From the NCBI RefSeq assembly GCF_046630445.1, contig NC_092341.1, forward strand, positions 8,679,501 to 8,743,500: a stretch of DNA of 64,000 nt, given 5' to 3'. Below, one piece after another: positions 24,559 to 34,894 of the stretch (position 1 is the stretch's first letter; each line of letters starts with the position of its first letter). The DNA is from Rutidosis leptorrhynchoides. Lineage: Eukaryota > Streptophyta > Magnoliopsida > Asterales > Asteraceae. Under the pieces are notes generated by a model. It was not told where the DNA came from. It did no database searches and worked only from the letters and a program-made list of their open reading frames with translations. The translations under genes were made by a program, and so were the position numbers.

Positions 24559-25851
24559 GTGGTGAAGATGACTACTATTCGTTTGGTGCTTTCGTTGGTC
24601 GCATCCGAGGACTTACATCTACAACAACTAGATGTGAAAACCGCATTCTTACACGGGGATCTTGATGAAGAGATCTACATGAGGCAACCCGAGGGCTTTG
24701 AGGTAAAAGGTAAAGAGAAGTGGGTTTGTATGTTAAAGAAAAGTTTGTATGGATTGAAACAAGCACCTCGGCAATGGTATTTGAGATTTGATGAGTTTAT
24801 GAAGAAGGTTGGTTTTGTAAAATGTGAAGCGGACCATTGTTGTTACTTGAAGAAATTCAAGTCTTCTTACATAATCTTATTGCTATATGTTGATGACATG
24901 TTGCTTGCGGGTTCCGACATGTCCGAGATCAATAAGTTGAAAGGTATGCTTTCAAAAGAGTTCGAGATGAAGGATCTTGGTAGTGCTAAGCAAATACTTG
25001 GAATGAGTATTGTGTGTGTTCGTGCTAAAGGTGTTCTATACTTGTCTCAATCCAAGTATATTGAGAAAGTAGTAGAAAAGTTTAATGTTGATAAAGCAAA
25101 GGCTCGTACTATGCCTTTTGGTAGCGCGATAAAGTTATCAAAGAATCAATCACCTAAGACGGAAGAAGACAAAGCGGAGATGGAAAAGGTTCCGTATAGA
25201 TCGTCCGTGAGAAGTATTATGTATGCCATGGTTTGTACGAGACCGGATATAGCTCATGCATTGGGAGTTGTAAGCCGTTATATGTCTAATCCGGGGAAGA
25301 AGCATTGGGAAGCGGTCAAATGGTTACTTCGTTATTTGAAAGGTACTTCTTGTATGGGATTGTGTTTCACTAAAAGCAATGTTGTACTTAGAGGTTATGC
25401 AGATGCAAAATTGGGTGGATTTGGTGATTCGGGTAAAAGTACTACGGGATATGTGTTCATGGTTGGTAAGACGGCGGTTAGTTGGATGTCTAGACTACAA
25501 AGGAATGTTGCTTTGTCGACCACCGAGGCCGAGTATATGGATATTGCGGAAGCTTCTAAGGAGCTTGTTTGGTTAAAGAACTTCTTGTGTGAGTTGGATA
25601 AAAGACAAGACAATTGCGTCTTATATTGTGACAACCAAAGTGCAATAAATCTCGCGAAGAATCCGGTGTTTCATAATCGTACAAAACACATTGATTTGAG
25701 GTATCATTTTATTCGAGAACGTATTGAAGATGGTACTTTGATATTGGAGAAAGTCCTTGGTATGAAGAATTCCGCGAATATGTTTACTAAGGTGGTGTCA
25801 ATGGACAAGTTGAAGTTTTGCATAGCTTCAACGGGTCTTCTCATGAACTAA
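24559..25851 (+). pseudogene. Copia reverse transcriptase-RNase H, open but N-terminally truncated
   Basis: 430 residues from the first Met. The RT core carries DVKTAFLHG, LYGLKQAPRQW and the YVDDMLLAG catalytic motif. The connection and RNase H carry GYADA, KSTTGYVF, STTEAEYM and DNQSAINLAKNP, then TKHIDLRYHFIRE and the C-terminal tail to LLMN. There is no stop or frameshift, so the copy is fairly young, but protease, integrase and the first part of RT are absent and it cannot move alone. It is more like the Tork/Tnt1 style of copia than the 4.6-8.8 kb element, a lineage guess from motifs only. Confidence 0.9.
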
Positions 25852-26076
25852 TGAGAAGGTGGTGACCGACTAGGAGATAGAGAGATGATGATTCGATTCT
25901 AACAAGAAGTGTTGAAGACCTTGTATCGAAAGTCTGCTTATCCGGCGTATGTGATAGGAGTGTGCGTGTCCCAAATGGAGTTTGGCGGTAAAAGGTGCTT
26001 TTGCGATCTTGGTTAGGTTGGTATAATAGGTTGACAAAATGTGAGTCATAGTTTTGACTATCTTCAAGTGGGAGAA

Positions 26077-26525
26077 TGTTGGATGTGAAGGATATCAAAA
26101 CAAAGGATTCGGACGAACAGGGGAGCCGCGCTGCGGCCTTGGAAGGCGCGACGCGGCTAGCGTGTGATCAGAGCATCAAATTTGGGAAACCTACTGTCCG
26201 AAAATATGCCTTTAAGGCGCGGCGCGGCTCGTCTGGGCGCGGCGCGGCTTCGTCTGGCGAGAAGTTTTCAAATTTTTGTTTTTCTTGTTCTCCAAGGTGT
26301 TTTGGCCTATATAAAGCATCCTAATGTAACCCTCAGTTGTATCTACGAATTATATCAATAAAATCTCTCTAGTTGGTCCGTGGATTAAAGTACTCGACAT
26401 TCGATTACATATAACCACGTTAAATCTCGCGTCTTTAATTCTTTACTTATTGTTCTTTCGTTTGTCGATTGTGGAATGGTAATTCTCTGAAATTACTCTA
26501 TTGTTTGGGTCCTATAATTCTTACA
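26077..26525 (+). repeat. 3' LTR of the truncated copia
   Basis: 449 bp, TGTTGGATG ... TTCTTACA, directly after the polypurine tract. It contains a GC-rich block of repeated GCGCGGCGCGGC-type motifs (about 26,120-26,260) and a plausible 'tatataaa' promoter box near 26,310. Confidence 0.87.
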
Positions 26526-26528
26526 TTT

Positions 26529-27857
26529 GTTTCCTTGTTTCCGGCCTTTGGGGCCTTGTGTTATACTTGTTTCATGGTCTCATCTTTTTGATAAATGTTC
26601 CCGAGTTTTTATATAGTTTTAGTTTTTTTTTTTTTTTTTTCCAATAAAAAAACGAGTACCTTAAATTGACTATTTGACTATGAAAATGGTAGGAAACACT
26701 TACAGCTGCTCAACAGTATATGTCTAACTAAAATAATCATTTTCTCAAGATAGTGTGAAAGAAAAATTTATCAATTTATTCGTTTTTATGCTTAGGTAAA
26801 AGTGTAAGGCACAAGTATAGCATTTTTGGATATGTAAAAAACACAGAAAAAGTTTTGTACATTTTGTACATGTTGACTATCAAAAGTACATAGATAAATA
26901 AATAAATATAAAAAAAAAAAAAAAAAAAAAAACCGTAACATTTGACTTCTATTTGACAGACTGACTCCGATTTCCAGTCGGGCTATTTCATTTTCACGGA
27001 GACTATTTTTAGCGCATTTTCTTATCATCCCCAATCCCTAATAAAGTAATACTGAAATAATAATATCTACATATCTATATCTATATTTATCTCTCTCTCT
27101 CTCTCTAAATAGTTCCCAAATTTATCACCAATATTTTAATTTCATTCCAACAGAAGATGTTTCATCATCACAATCAATCAACAAATCCATCTTTATATCC
27201 AGAGCATGAACATCTCAACTGTCCAAGATGTGATTCAACTAACACAAAATTTTGCTACTACAATAATTACAATCTGTCACAACCTCGTCACTATTGCAAA
27301 AACTGCCGTCGCTATTGGACTAAAGGCGGCACTCTCCGTAAAATTCCCGTCGGCGGTGCGATCCGTAAGAAACGATCGTCGTCAAGTTCCGATGATAATA
27401 AAATTCCGGCGACTAATTCTTCTCCGGCGGCAACTGTGCCGCCAGCTCAGATGAAAGCGGAACCGTCACAGATTTTAAGATTTGGTAACGGTCAGAGATT
27501 GAGTTTGAGAGATGGATCTGAAGACGGTGGTTTGATTCCGGCGACGACGGTGAGTGGCGGTGGAGAGAATAATATTAATATCAATATTAATATTAATAAT
27601 AATGATAATGATAATAAGAATAAGAATACTACTGCAGGGTGGACTAATCTTTCTATTTTTACATCAGGTTCCAACTTTAATTAGTAATGGTAGTTTTTTT
27701 AGTTTTGATATATTGAAAATAATATTTTAAAGATAACGTGACGATAAAATTTGTTAACTTTATCTGTTATAGTTGTGAAATGATTTTCACTGTGGTAATT
27801 GATCCGTTAAAATGCGTTTATAATTGATAACGCTAGCTAGTTCATGTGTTTTGGCAC
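26529..27857 (+). repeat. Dof segment, copy B (no copia nest, no MITE)
   Basis: Aligns with 4,012-4,207 plus 22,376-23,690. At 26,703-26,725 the sequence runs 'cagctgctcaacagtatatgtctaac' without interruption. This is the empty form of the site that carries the 18-kb copia nest in copy A. Confidence 0.88.
27157..27684 (+). CDS. Dof-type zinc-finger transcription factor, copy B
   Basis: 175-residue intronless ORF, tandem paralogue of the gene at 22,981. The Dof domain (residues 20-73) is identical to copy A, with ligands C22, C25, C47 and C50. Differences from A are all in the C-terminal half: L83I, T92A, a DR-to-GQ change near residue 113, E-to-D and F-to-I near 125-129, and one Asn-Asp pair fewer in the Asn/Asp repeat. 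Leader and 3' flank match copy A. The upstream region is compact: a LINE tail, a short flank and a CT-rich leader with a (CT)n tract at about 27,090-27,107. Preservation of both frames suggests that neither copy is a pseudogene, or that the duplication is recent. Confidence 0.95.
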   Translation: MFHHHNQSTNPSLYPEHEHLNCPRCDSTNTKFCYYNNYNLSQPRHYCKNCRRYWTKGGTLRKIPVGGAIRKKRSSSSSDDNKIPATNSSPAATVPPAQMKAEPSQILRFGNGQRLSLRDGSEDGGLIPATTVSGGGENNININININNNDNDNKNKNTTAGWTNLSIFTSGSNFN

Positions 27858-28895
27858 AAGTATGATATTTCAAATGCAGAGGCTGATTTGAAGGTGTTCT
27901 ACATGTACGCTTACACATGACCCATAATTCAAAGGGTCTTATAATCCAACAATATGTAGTACTTATGAACAATATTGTTATGACTGATATTTATTTTTAT
28001 TTTTTTTCGAAAAGCAAGGAAATATATTAACCGAAAAAAAGAACAGGCTAATTTGTTCGTATTTAATGAACTTATTCTTACAATTGTTTAAAACTTTTGT
28101 ATACTAAAGGCCTATTTTTAATAACTGAACAGGCTCATATGAAAAACTGAAATTGACGAGACGCTTCTGGTCAAATGTAACGTGCTATATGTTATGCCCT
28201 CGTTAGATGATTTAATAAGACTTTATGTTGATGATTTTGGTGTTAGCAACAATCATTTTTGTTAATTGAAGCTCAATTACAAATTTAAATTTAAAGTGTG
28301 TAGCGTGCATGTTTTTTCGAGCTAACTTGATATTGTCTTGGAAATAAGTAGCTTTAATTGGGCGTTGGCCCTTCGGGGGTCGGTGGATCCGCGTCCCCAG
28401 TCGAGTCCAATCGGTGTATCTAGGTTACACACTTTCATTCTCAACCGAATTTATGTCAAAATTACCGAGTGGTATTTCCTGCTATAAATGAAAGGCTACA
28501 ACATTTACCGTCAATAACTCACATCTCCCGTGACATATGTAGACACAGAAAATTACATACAAAAATCTATAATATTGCTTTGTTATTAAGAGTCTAGACA
28601 CAAAGTGTTGTTCTTGTTTTATCTTAATATTAATTTTGTAAAACACACTAATAAAATCAAAATAAATTAGTAATTGAAAAGATGTTTTCAGGATTCATAT
28701 AAGCAGCTAAGATTATCGATATCATATTCAAAATCTCTAATATTGCTTTGTTATTAATCGTCTAGACACAAAGTGTTGTTCTTGTTTTATCTCAACAAAA
28801 ACTTATAAAATTGCCCCCTAAACTATGATCCAATCTGCAACTTCTTTAGAGTTATAACATGTAAATTATTATTTTATTAAATTACTTTAAATAAA
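27858..28895. other. Intergenic region with split direct repeats
   Basis: No gene seen. A block at 28,562-28,642 (around 'tctagacacaaagtgttg') is repeated at 28,725-28,800. The block 28,642-28,720 ('cactaataaaatcaaaat' onward) is repeated at about 29,440-29,535. A possible LINE tail in minus orientation (T run plus 'cgaaaagcaaggaaatatatt') lies at 27,995-28,035. Confidence 0.5.
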
Positions 28896-29025
28896 GGGGG
28901 ATGATTATAACACACCCTTTTTTGATCCTCGCACACCTATTTTAACCTTTTACTCTTCTAATAATACTCCATTTCTTTAAATTGGTGTGTGAGGATCAAA
29001 AAAGGGTGTGTTAGAATCATCCTCC
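28896..29025. mobile_element. MITE, same family as 22,732-22,895, 9-bp TSD
   Basis: 130 bp. The ends GGGGGATGATT and AATCATCCTCC carry ~40-bp inverted repeats that include GATCCTC(G/A)CACACC. TTAAATAAA is duplicated on both sides (28,887-28,895 and 29,026-29,034). It has a single copy of the interior unit that is doubled in the Dof A MITE. Confidence 0.9.
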
Positions 29026-29034
29026 TTAAATAAA

Positions 29035-30287
29035 TTCTAACCAAATTTTTAACGGGTCATATTTTCCCGCTCGCCGCAAGTTAACTTTTTCTGACACCAC
29101 CGTTCAACTCAATAATTTTACGAATACAACGCAACTAACTATACGTAAAACTGACGCTTTTTAAAAAACGCTAAACATTTCGTGCTATTTTTCAAACATA
29201 TATATATACACATGATAAACAACCCAAACTAACTACGGAGTATATCATATTGATGTTTTCATCCCCCTTTTTTACGTGGTTTTTCTGGCGTTAAAAACGT
29301 GTAGCCCATTAGGTACACTATCCAAACACACACCCGCATCAACGTGTTTTTTAATTCTGTAAATACATAACGCTACGTTAAATATGAATATGCAATCCGA
29401 AAAATTTCGCCGCATCACACGAGCCTATCTTACTAGTTAGTTTTGTAAAAGACACTAATAAAATCAAAATAGATTAGTAATTGAAAAGGTGTTTTCAGGA
29501 TTCATATAAGAATCTAAGATTATCAATATCATATTCGTTCTTTATAACACGTTATGCCTTCATGGTGTTACATAAAAGATATATACTTTTATCTAAGATG
29601 ATCAATATCAAATCATTCTTGTAACACTTTCACTTTATGGTGTTATATAAAATACTCGTAGTACTATACTTTTACGTTATGTGCCATATGTCTTCAATAT
29701 ACCTACGTTGCATTCTCGAGTATTATACTTTTATGTTATGTGCCATATGTCTTCACTATACTTAAAGTTCCATTTAGTACTACTAAAGAATGATGTACAA
29801 GTCCAACCAATTAATATTGAAATTTGCCTTTTAGTTATTTAAAGATACTTTTTAGGAGTTAGTTATCCTATTACTTTGTATACTTTATTTTAAAATAAGT
29901 GGTCATTCCAGAAAGTATACAGTGAAAAACTCTTTATTGTGTTGGTTGTTTACGAAGTCAAAAATATAGCACAAATTAGATATTGACAAGTTTTTCAAGC
30001 TTCTTGATTCGACCCAGATGCTACTTTCTTTTTCTGGTTGTATATGTAATATGGGAAAACTAGCAGTTTTTATGATGTCAAACAACCTATCAGTTTTTAT
30101 GAAATTTTGGTCACTATAGACTATAGAGTATTTAAAGTTTGAGACTAGGGACCTGCAGACAAATTTTGACTTATTATAGGAGTAATAAAAAAAAGATACT
30201 AATAATCTTTTAAATATTTCATAAATTTTGTCAATCACGTTCAAAAAAGTATCCACGTAAAATCGATTTATTTATGTAGTAACCTAA
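29035..30287. other. Intergenic region, AT-rich; contains a repeat shared with 51.6-51.95 kb
   Basis: 29,061-29,130 is an inverted, diverged match to about 51,830-51,905 (the '...ggtggtgtcagaaaaagtt...' segment). Blocks around 'ttatgttatgtgccatatgtcttca' occur twice (29,670-29,700 and 29,725-29,760). No coding sequence is recognised; the 117-codon minus ORF at 29,903-30,256 has no domain. Confidence 0.45.
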
Positions 30288-30323
30288 TTAGTAGGCAAAT
30301 TAAAATCAAAGTTTACTTCAAAA

Positions 30324-32288
30324 ATGGCTCCTACCTTTTCTCTCTCCCAAAAACTACTTCAAAAAAACCCAGATTTCAAACCCTCCTTTCCCAATTCAAT
30401 CCCTTTAATTAATCAACCCCTTTTCAATCATCAACAATCTTCAAAACATCTATCCTCAAATCAGTCATTCCCACAAAAATCAACCTTATTTTTGGGTAAC
30501 TTAGCTTTCTCAGTCAACCCAAATATCATCAAAAAATTTCTTTTCAATTACGGTACAATCATCGGAGTCTCTTGGAAACAAGATAGATCTTTCGCTTTCA
30601 TCAAGCTTCAAAACATCGAGCAAGCCATTCATGTTGTTGAAGCTATGAACGGCAAAGCACTACACGGACGCCCTTTGTTCGTTGGGTATGCCAAAAAAGA
30701 GATGAACATCAACCTCCTTCCCAGGTACGAAGTCCATTCCTCTGTTACGTTTCCGGATTCCAATTTCAACCATCCAATCTCAAAACCTGGAATTAATCTT
30801 GCCATGAACCTTGAAACCACCAATCGTCTTAATCGGTCTGCCCTAGTTGTTGATAAAGTTCCTATTAAGGCTTTAAAGCTTTTCAAATGGTTAAAAAACA
30901 GATCTATAGTTCTTGAATCTGTTTCCACATGGGGCCATTATGGATTTATTGTCTGTTGTAAAGACGATCTTAGTTATAAAAGGATGACTAGTGGCCCTTC
31001 TTCTAACGAATTAGAATTTTTAGACATCATCCCAATGTCCAGTAACATAAATAAGTTCAAAAGGATCACCAAAATTGCAATCAAAGGGATCCCATTCAAT
31101 TGTTGCTCTTCTAATTGCACCATCGAAGTAGCTAATTTCTTTGGCAGAATGATTCACGTCGACACTCTTTCTCATAACCTCCAAAGACCGGATGTTTTGC
31201 AAGCTTTAATTGAAATTGATGATCCTGGGATCATTAGACAATATGTCGATGCTAAAATCGAAGACAAGTTCTTTGGAAAACTTTGGATCGAAGAAGTTTA
31301 TGAAGATGATATTATGGAAACGATTGACAATGGTATCATTGATGAATACAATGATTTAGCTTTAGCTGATATCGAAGCCTTCAATGATAAAGTATCTTCA
31401 CCGAATGTTACTGTTCCGGCACCGGATGTTTCTATGCCGGCAGCTGTCATTGATTTAGAGGAGGGTGAAGTTTACGTTGAAAAGGTGGATTTGAATTTCG
31501 AATCTCCCAAAAAGTCTATCAATCCATTTTCGGCCAACATCCCTAGAGTAATCCATAACTCTATGGAAAAAGTTTCAAATGCTATTAAAAAACAAAAAGA
31601 AAAGGGAGTTGTCTTCATGAAAGCAGAGAATGATATAGCTACAAGTCTTTTCAAAGTACCAAGTGTAGCCTATGTTACTGAACATGTGGCAAACAACGAC
31701 TTGTCCCTTTCAACCCCTACCCCTCCCAAGAAAAATATCCCCTTCAACCTCAACCTAAATGACTATCCTACCCTTGTTTCCCGTTCCCCAAAAAACTCCC
31801 CACCTTCCATACAAGTCGACATTTCTACTGAACCTGTTTACATCTCGCCTTTACCTGTTAACCTTTCTTCCTTTGCTGACATTGTGAAGCCTTCAAGTTC
31901 TGTCATAAATACTCACTCCAGCCCTATCAAAGTTACACAAGAGAATCATTGCATCGATAAAGGTTGCAAAGATTCATGTGAGAAAATCAAAGCAAGATGC
32001 ATCCCCAGTGCTTCTTGCGAGGTCCCTGTTTTTCACAATAAAGAAAACCGAATCAAGAACAAGGGTAAAAACACAAGTGTTGATTGGTTAGATCACATTC
32101 CAAATCTTTCGGGTGTTTTTGATACTTCAAGTGAAATCAATCACGTTGTTGGCATTGTTAAATCAAGGGGAGAGCATAATCAATTTGGAGGTAAAAAACT
32201 CTCCTTTAAAGAAGAGATGGCCAATTTTGGGGATATGATGCAAAACATGAAGGATGATGATACTCCAACCATTAAATCAAAACCGTGA
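30324..32288 (+). CDS. RRM-containing LINE ORF1-type protein, intact
   Basis: 654 residues, no intron, starting 19 nt inside the element. An N-terminal RRM (about 52-125) shows RNP2-like LFLGNL (55-60) and RNP1-like RSFAFIKL (88-95), so RNA binding is expected. A second conserved block (about 170-335) resembles the middle region of plant LINE ORF1 proteins that lie next to an endonuclease/RT ORF. The C-terminal half is Pro/Ser-rich and disordered-looking, with stretches such as FNLNLNDYPTL and WLDHIPNLSGVF. ORF1 proteins of LINEs coat their RNA. The intact frame in a unit without ORF2 is notable. It could be misread as a host RNA-binding gene, but the TSD and poly-A argue against that. Confidence 0.8.
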   Translation: MAPTFSLSQKLLQKNPDFKPSFPNSIPLINQPLFNHQQSSKHLSSNQSFPQKSTLFLGNLAFSVNPNIIKKFLFNYGTIIGVSWKQDRSFAFIKLQNIEQAIHVVEAMNGKALHGRPLFVGYAKKEMNINLLPRYEVHSSVTFPDSNFNHPISKPGINLAMNLETTNRLNRSALVVDKVPIKALKLFKWLKNRSIVLESVSTWGHYGFIVCCKDDLSYKRMTSGPSSNELEFLDIIPMSSNINKFKRITKIAIKGIPFNCCSSNCTIEVANFFGRMIHVDTLSHNLQRPDVLQALIEIDDPGIIRQYVDAKIEDKFFGKLWIEEVYEDDIMETIDNGIIDEYNDLALADIEAFNDKVSSPNVTVPAPDVSMPAAVIDLEEGEVYVEKVDLNFESPKKSINPFSANIPRVIHNSMEKVSNAIKKQKEKGVVFMKAENDIATSLFKVPSVAYVTEHVANNDLSLSTPTPPKKNIPFNLNLNDYPTLVSRSPKNSPPSIQVDISTEPVYISPLPVNLSSFADIVKPSSSVINTHSSPIKVTQENHCIDKGCKDSCEKIKARCIPSASCEVPVFHNKENRIKNKGKNTSVDWLDHIPNLSGVFDTSSEINHVVGIVKSRGEHNQFGGKKLSFKEEMANFGDMMQNMKDDDTPTIKSKP

Positions 32289-33204
32289 GGCTTGATTCAC
32301 GGAAACGATTAAGAGCGCATTTTTTGAGATAATTAGCATGTTGTGAATACGCTTCTGATATTGGCACGTCTCTGTGTGGATTACTTTCTGTGGCAGTATC
32401 AATTCATACAAAAAGTAAGGTACAGGAAGATTAGAATGCTGCAATCTGTAGTCAATTTAACATCTCTTGATCTCTCTTTTTTACCTGCTTGTCCCTTCAA
32501 TGTGTTCGAATCATCCAATTTCCTTATTCCCGAAAGTAGTGCTATCTGCACAACAATTGCGATCAAAGTGACTGGTTATTGATGCAAAATTGTTCCAACA
32601 AGCTAGTTTGGTTAAATTATTTTTACTTTCTTCAAAATTTCTTTGCTCATCTGGGATTGTTGTATCTTCTCCGTTTTGTTACCGAGATGTCTTATCTGAT
32701 TTCAATTCTCGGCTCATCGTCCTTTCTTTTGCAATTGTTCTCCTCTGCTATTCAATCTCTCGCTCGTTTCAGGTTTTGGGGTTATCGAACTACAGTCGAG
32801 GTTGAGATCTCAATTTTTCATCTTTCGTCAATTGGTCTCTCTTTTATTTGGGCCTTAGTTTTGGGCATCTGAGCCCATTCTATGCGTTTGGACTTCTGCA
32901 AGCTTCTTATTCTGTTCTTTGGGCTTCTAGGCCCAGTAATGGGGACGAACGTCTTTCATGTGTTTCTCTACGTCCTGGTTCGAATGGGCTTCTAAGTTCG
33001 TTTACGATCGGTTTTATCGTTGCATTGAGTGTTGCAACTATATATGTATTGCCCGTTGTATTTTCAATTTATGGACTTTCAAGTTCTTCCAATGTAATAT
33101 GTTTTTCAAGTTCTTCCAATGTAATATGTTGTATTTTCTTCATCGTTCCGATGAAGGTTTTATTAATATATTATTTTTTCGCCAAAAAAAAAAAAAAAAA
33201 AAAA
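32289..33204 (+). other. 3' region and poly-A of the half-LINE
   Basis: T-rich, with small ORFs only and no zinc-binding or RT motif in any frame that I can see. It contains a short direct repeat of 'ttttcaagttcttccaatgtaatatg' at about 33,075-33,130 and ends in poly-A at 33,184-33,204. Confidence 0.7.
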
Positions 33205-33300
33205 TTAGTAGGCAAATTAAATTGCAACTTTGTTGACATGTACCTGGCTATCAACAGTGCAAATCTGAACTAACCATTTACCACCTAGCAATGGTATAAT

Positions 33301-33515
33301 AAGGAAAAATTATTTAAAAATTCATTGAACTTTCACCTTGTATCCAACTTTCAAATCTTCTATTATATGCATTCAACTATTTAAATTGTTTAATTGTATG
33401 TATTTAACCTGTGATATCATGTAACTTTTCAGGTCACCTCAATTTCATTTCTAAATATTTACATTATTAGTCCCTCACGTTCATAATTTCTAAATTCATT
33501 GGTCTCTCGTATGAT
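33301..33515 (+). repeat. Left arm of a long inverted repeat
   Basis: The sequence from 'ggaaaaattatttaaaaattcattgaac' to 'ttagtccctc' is the inverse of 43,640-43,862, including the shared core 'acctgtgatatca(t/g)gtaacttttcaggtcacc'. Identity looks like about 75-85% by eye. Arms of this length suit a Mutator-like transposon. Confidence 0.75.
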
Positions 33516-34812
33516 TCTTAGTTTGATCTCAGATTTTCAAAATGCTTACCTGATTTAATATGCTTACTTGATCTAATATCACAATTTAAGTTTGAAAATC
33601 AAAATGAATTAATTTAGGAAGGTTTTAGTTTTTCTGATTCTGAAAAGCACATCACCAACACTCCATTTCACAAATTAAATCAAAACAAAACAATAACCTT
33701 CGTACAATTAGAGATAAAATTGATGATACTACTGATCAATGAAGAAAGTGAAATGCTTTTTAAAAAAAAGAATGAAGAAAGTGAAATAGGTATACACACC
33801 ATCGTTGCACCATCTTTCCCATTCCATTACACATATATCATAATCAAATTTTTCTGGGTTCATTATCATGAGTATATGACATTCCCTAAGTACCCATCAC
33901 TCCAGCTTTACAAACATATACATATACACGTATAAATAGATACATTCTCCATAAACCCTAACATTTTTTTTTTTTTGAAAAGCAAGAAAATTATATTAAT
34001 AAACGGAGTCAATTATAGAGCCCTATAAAACTATACATTGAGTCATATAATGGAGATTTACATTAAAAAGCTATAATTTTTTAGAACGAGGCCCCGCAAC
34101 GCATCGCGGCACTTAAAATATAAGCTGGGAGGAAGCAATTCAACAGTATCGCAGATGCGATGACAAAGTCAAACACAACCACCCATTTAGCCAAGTGCGT
34201 AACGAAACCACGACCTGAAAAATTATATTGAATTATCACATGGGCTTCCGGAGGGTGCCGTATGATCCGATTTTAGCCTATGCCCATTCTTTGCGTGTTT
34301 GAGAAAATGTAGAAAGATGGATTAATGAGCCACTGATGCCATACATTAGAACCGACATCAGCGGCAAGCCGGCAACCGCAATCCGACAGATTACATGGTT
34401 TATAATCTTCGGTTTATAAATGTCAGAGGTGGTAGTGGTAACCTTCGTCTTCGTTTCCAACTTGTCGTTTTTATTGATTTGCTAAGTCGACTTATAATTG
34501 TTAGACCAATCTCAAATTGGATTTGTAAAGTTCCAGGTCTGGGTTTATAAACACGTCTTCACCGTCGAACTACTGAGTTTATAAATTTGGTTATGTTCAT
34601 ATTCATTTGTGTATCAATGAACTTCTATGTAGATCTGGTTGAACATAATTTGAAGCCATCACGTAAACCTCCTACTCCTTCAGATCTAAACTAATTCCAG
34701 ATTTGATGATGAATTTATTTTGTTGAACTTCTATGTAGATCTGGTGGTGTGTGCTTGAACAAATGATGATGATGATGAATTTATTTTGTTCATTTTTTGT
34801 CGATCCTTACAT
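33516..34812. other. Interior of the inverted-repeat element; promoter-like stretch and LINE tail
   Basis: At 33,931-33,938 TATAAATA is followed about 18 bp on by 'ataaaccctaac', a typical plant promoter/leader look. A minus-strand LINE tail (T run at 33,965-33,977, 'gaaaagcaagaaaattatatt') then interrupts it and may run to about 34,270. The block 'gaacttctatgtagatctggt' occurs twice (34,619 and 34,727). No gene is recognised. Confidence 0.4.
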
Positions 34813-34894
34813 ATATGAGTGTTAGTTGAAGATAAACACGGAAATCAAAAAACGAAGTGTGTGAGAGAGCGCGAGAGGAGAGAGAAAGTGATCG

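Larger units (their letters stand above)
24546..26525 (+). mobile_element. 5'-truncated Ty1/copia element with 3' LTR
   Basis: Begins abruptly inside RT (FSPVVKMTTIRLV at about 24,550). It has an open RT-RNase H region, a polypurine tract (AAGTGGGAGAA near 26,066-26,076) and a 3' LTR 26,077-26,525 with TG/CA ends. It differs in sequence from the copia at 4.2-22.4 kb. Its LTR ends inside the LINE tail that starts Dof copy B. The 5' half is missing, so a TSD cannot be tested. Confidence 0.88.
30305..33204 (+). mobile_element. LINE-mobilised 'half-LINE': ORF1 only, poly-A, 17-bp TSD
   Basis: TTAGTAGGCAAATTAAA stands on both sides (30,288-30,304 and 33,205-33,221). The right copy follows a poly-A run (about 33,184-33,204), which is preceded by 'ttattaatatattattttttcgcc', a plant LINE-like 3' end. 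The 2.9-kb unit contains a full-length ORF1 and about 900 bp of 3' sequence, with no endonuclease or RT. It therefore moved using another LINE's machinery, or lost ORF2 before this insertion. Confidence 0.85.

Noticed and set aside
30324..32288. Host RNA-binding protein gene
   Set aside because: The ORF lies inside a unit bounded by a 17-bp target-site duplication with poly-A, so it is a LINE ORF1-type protein.
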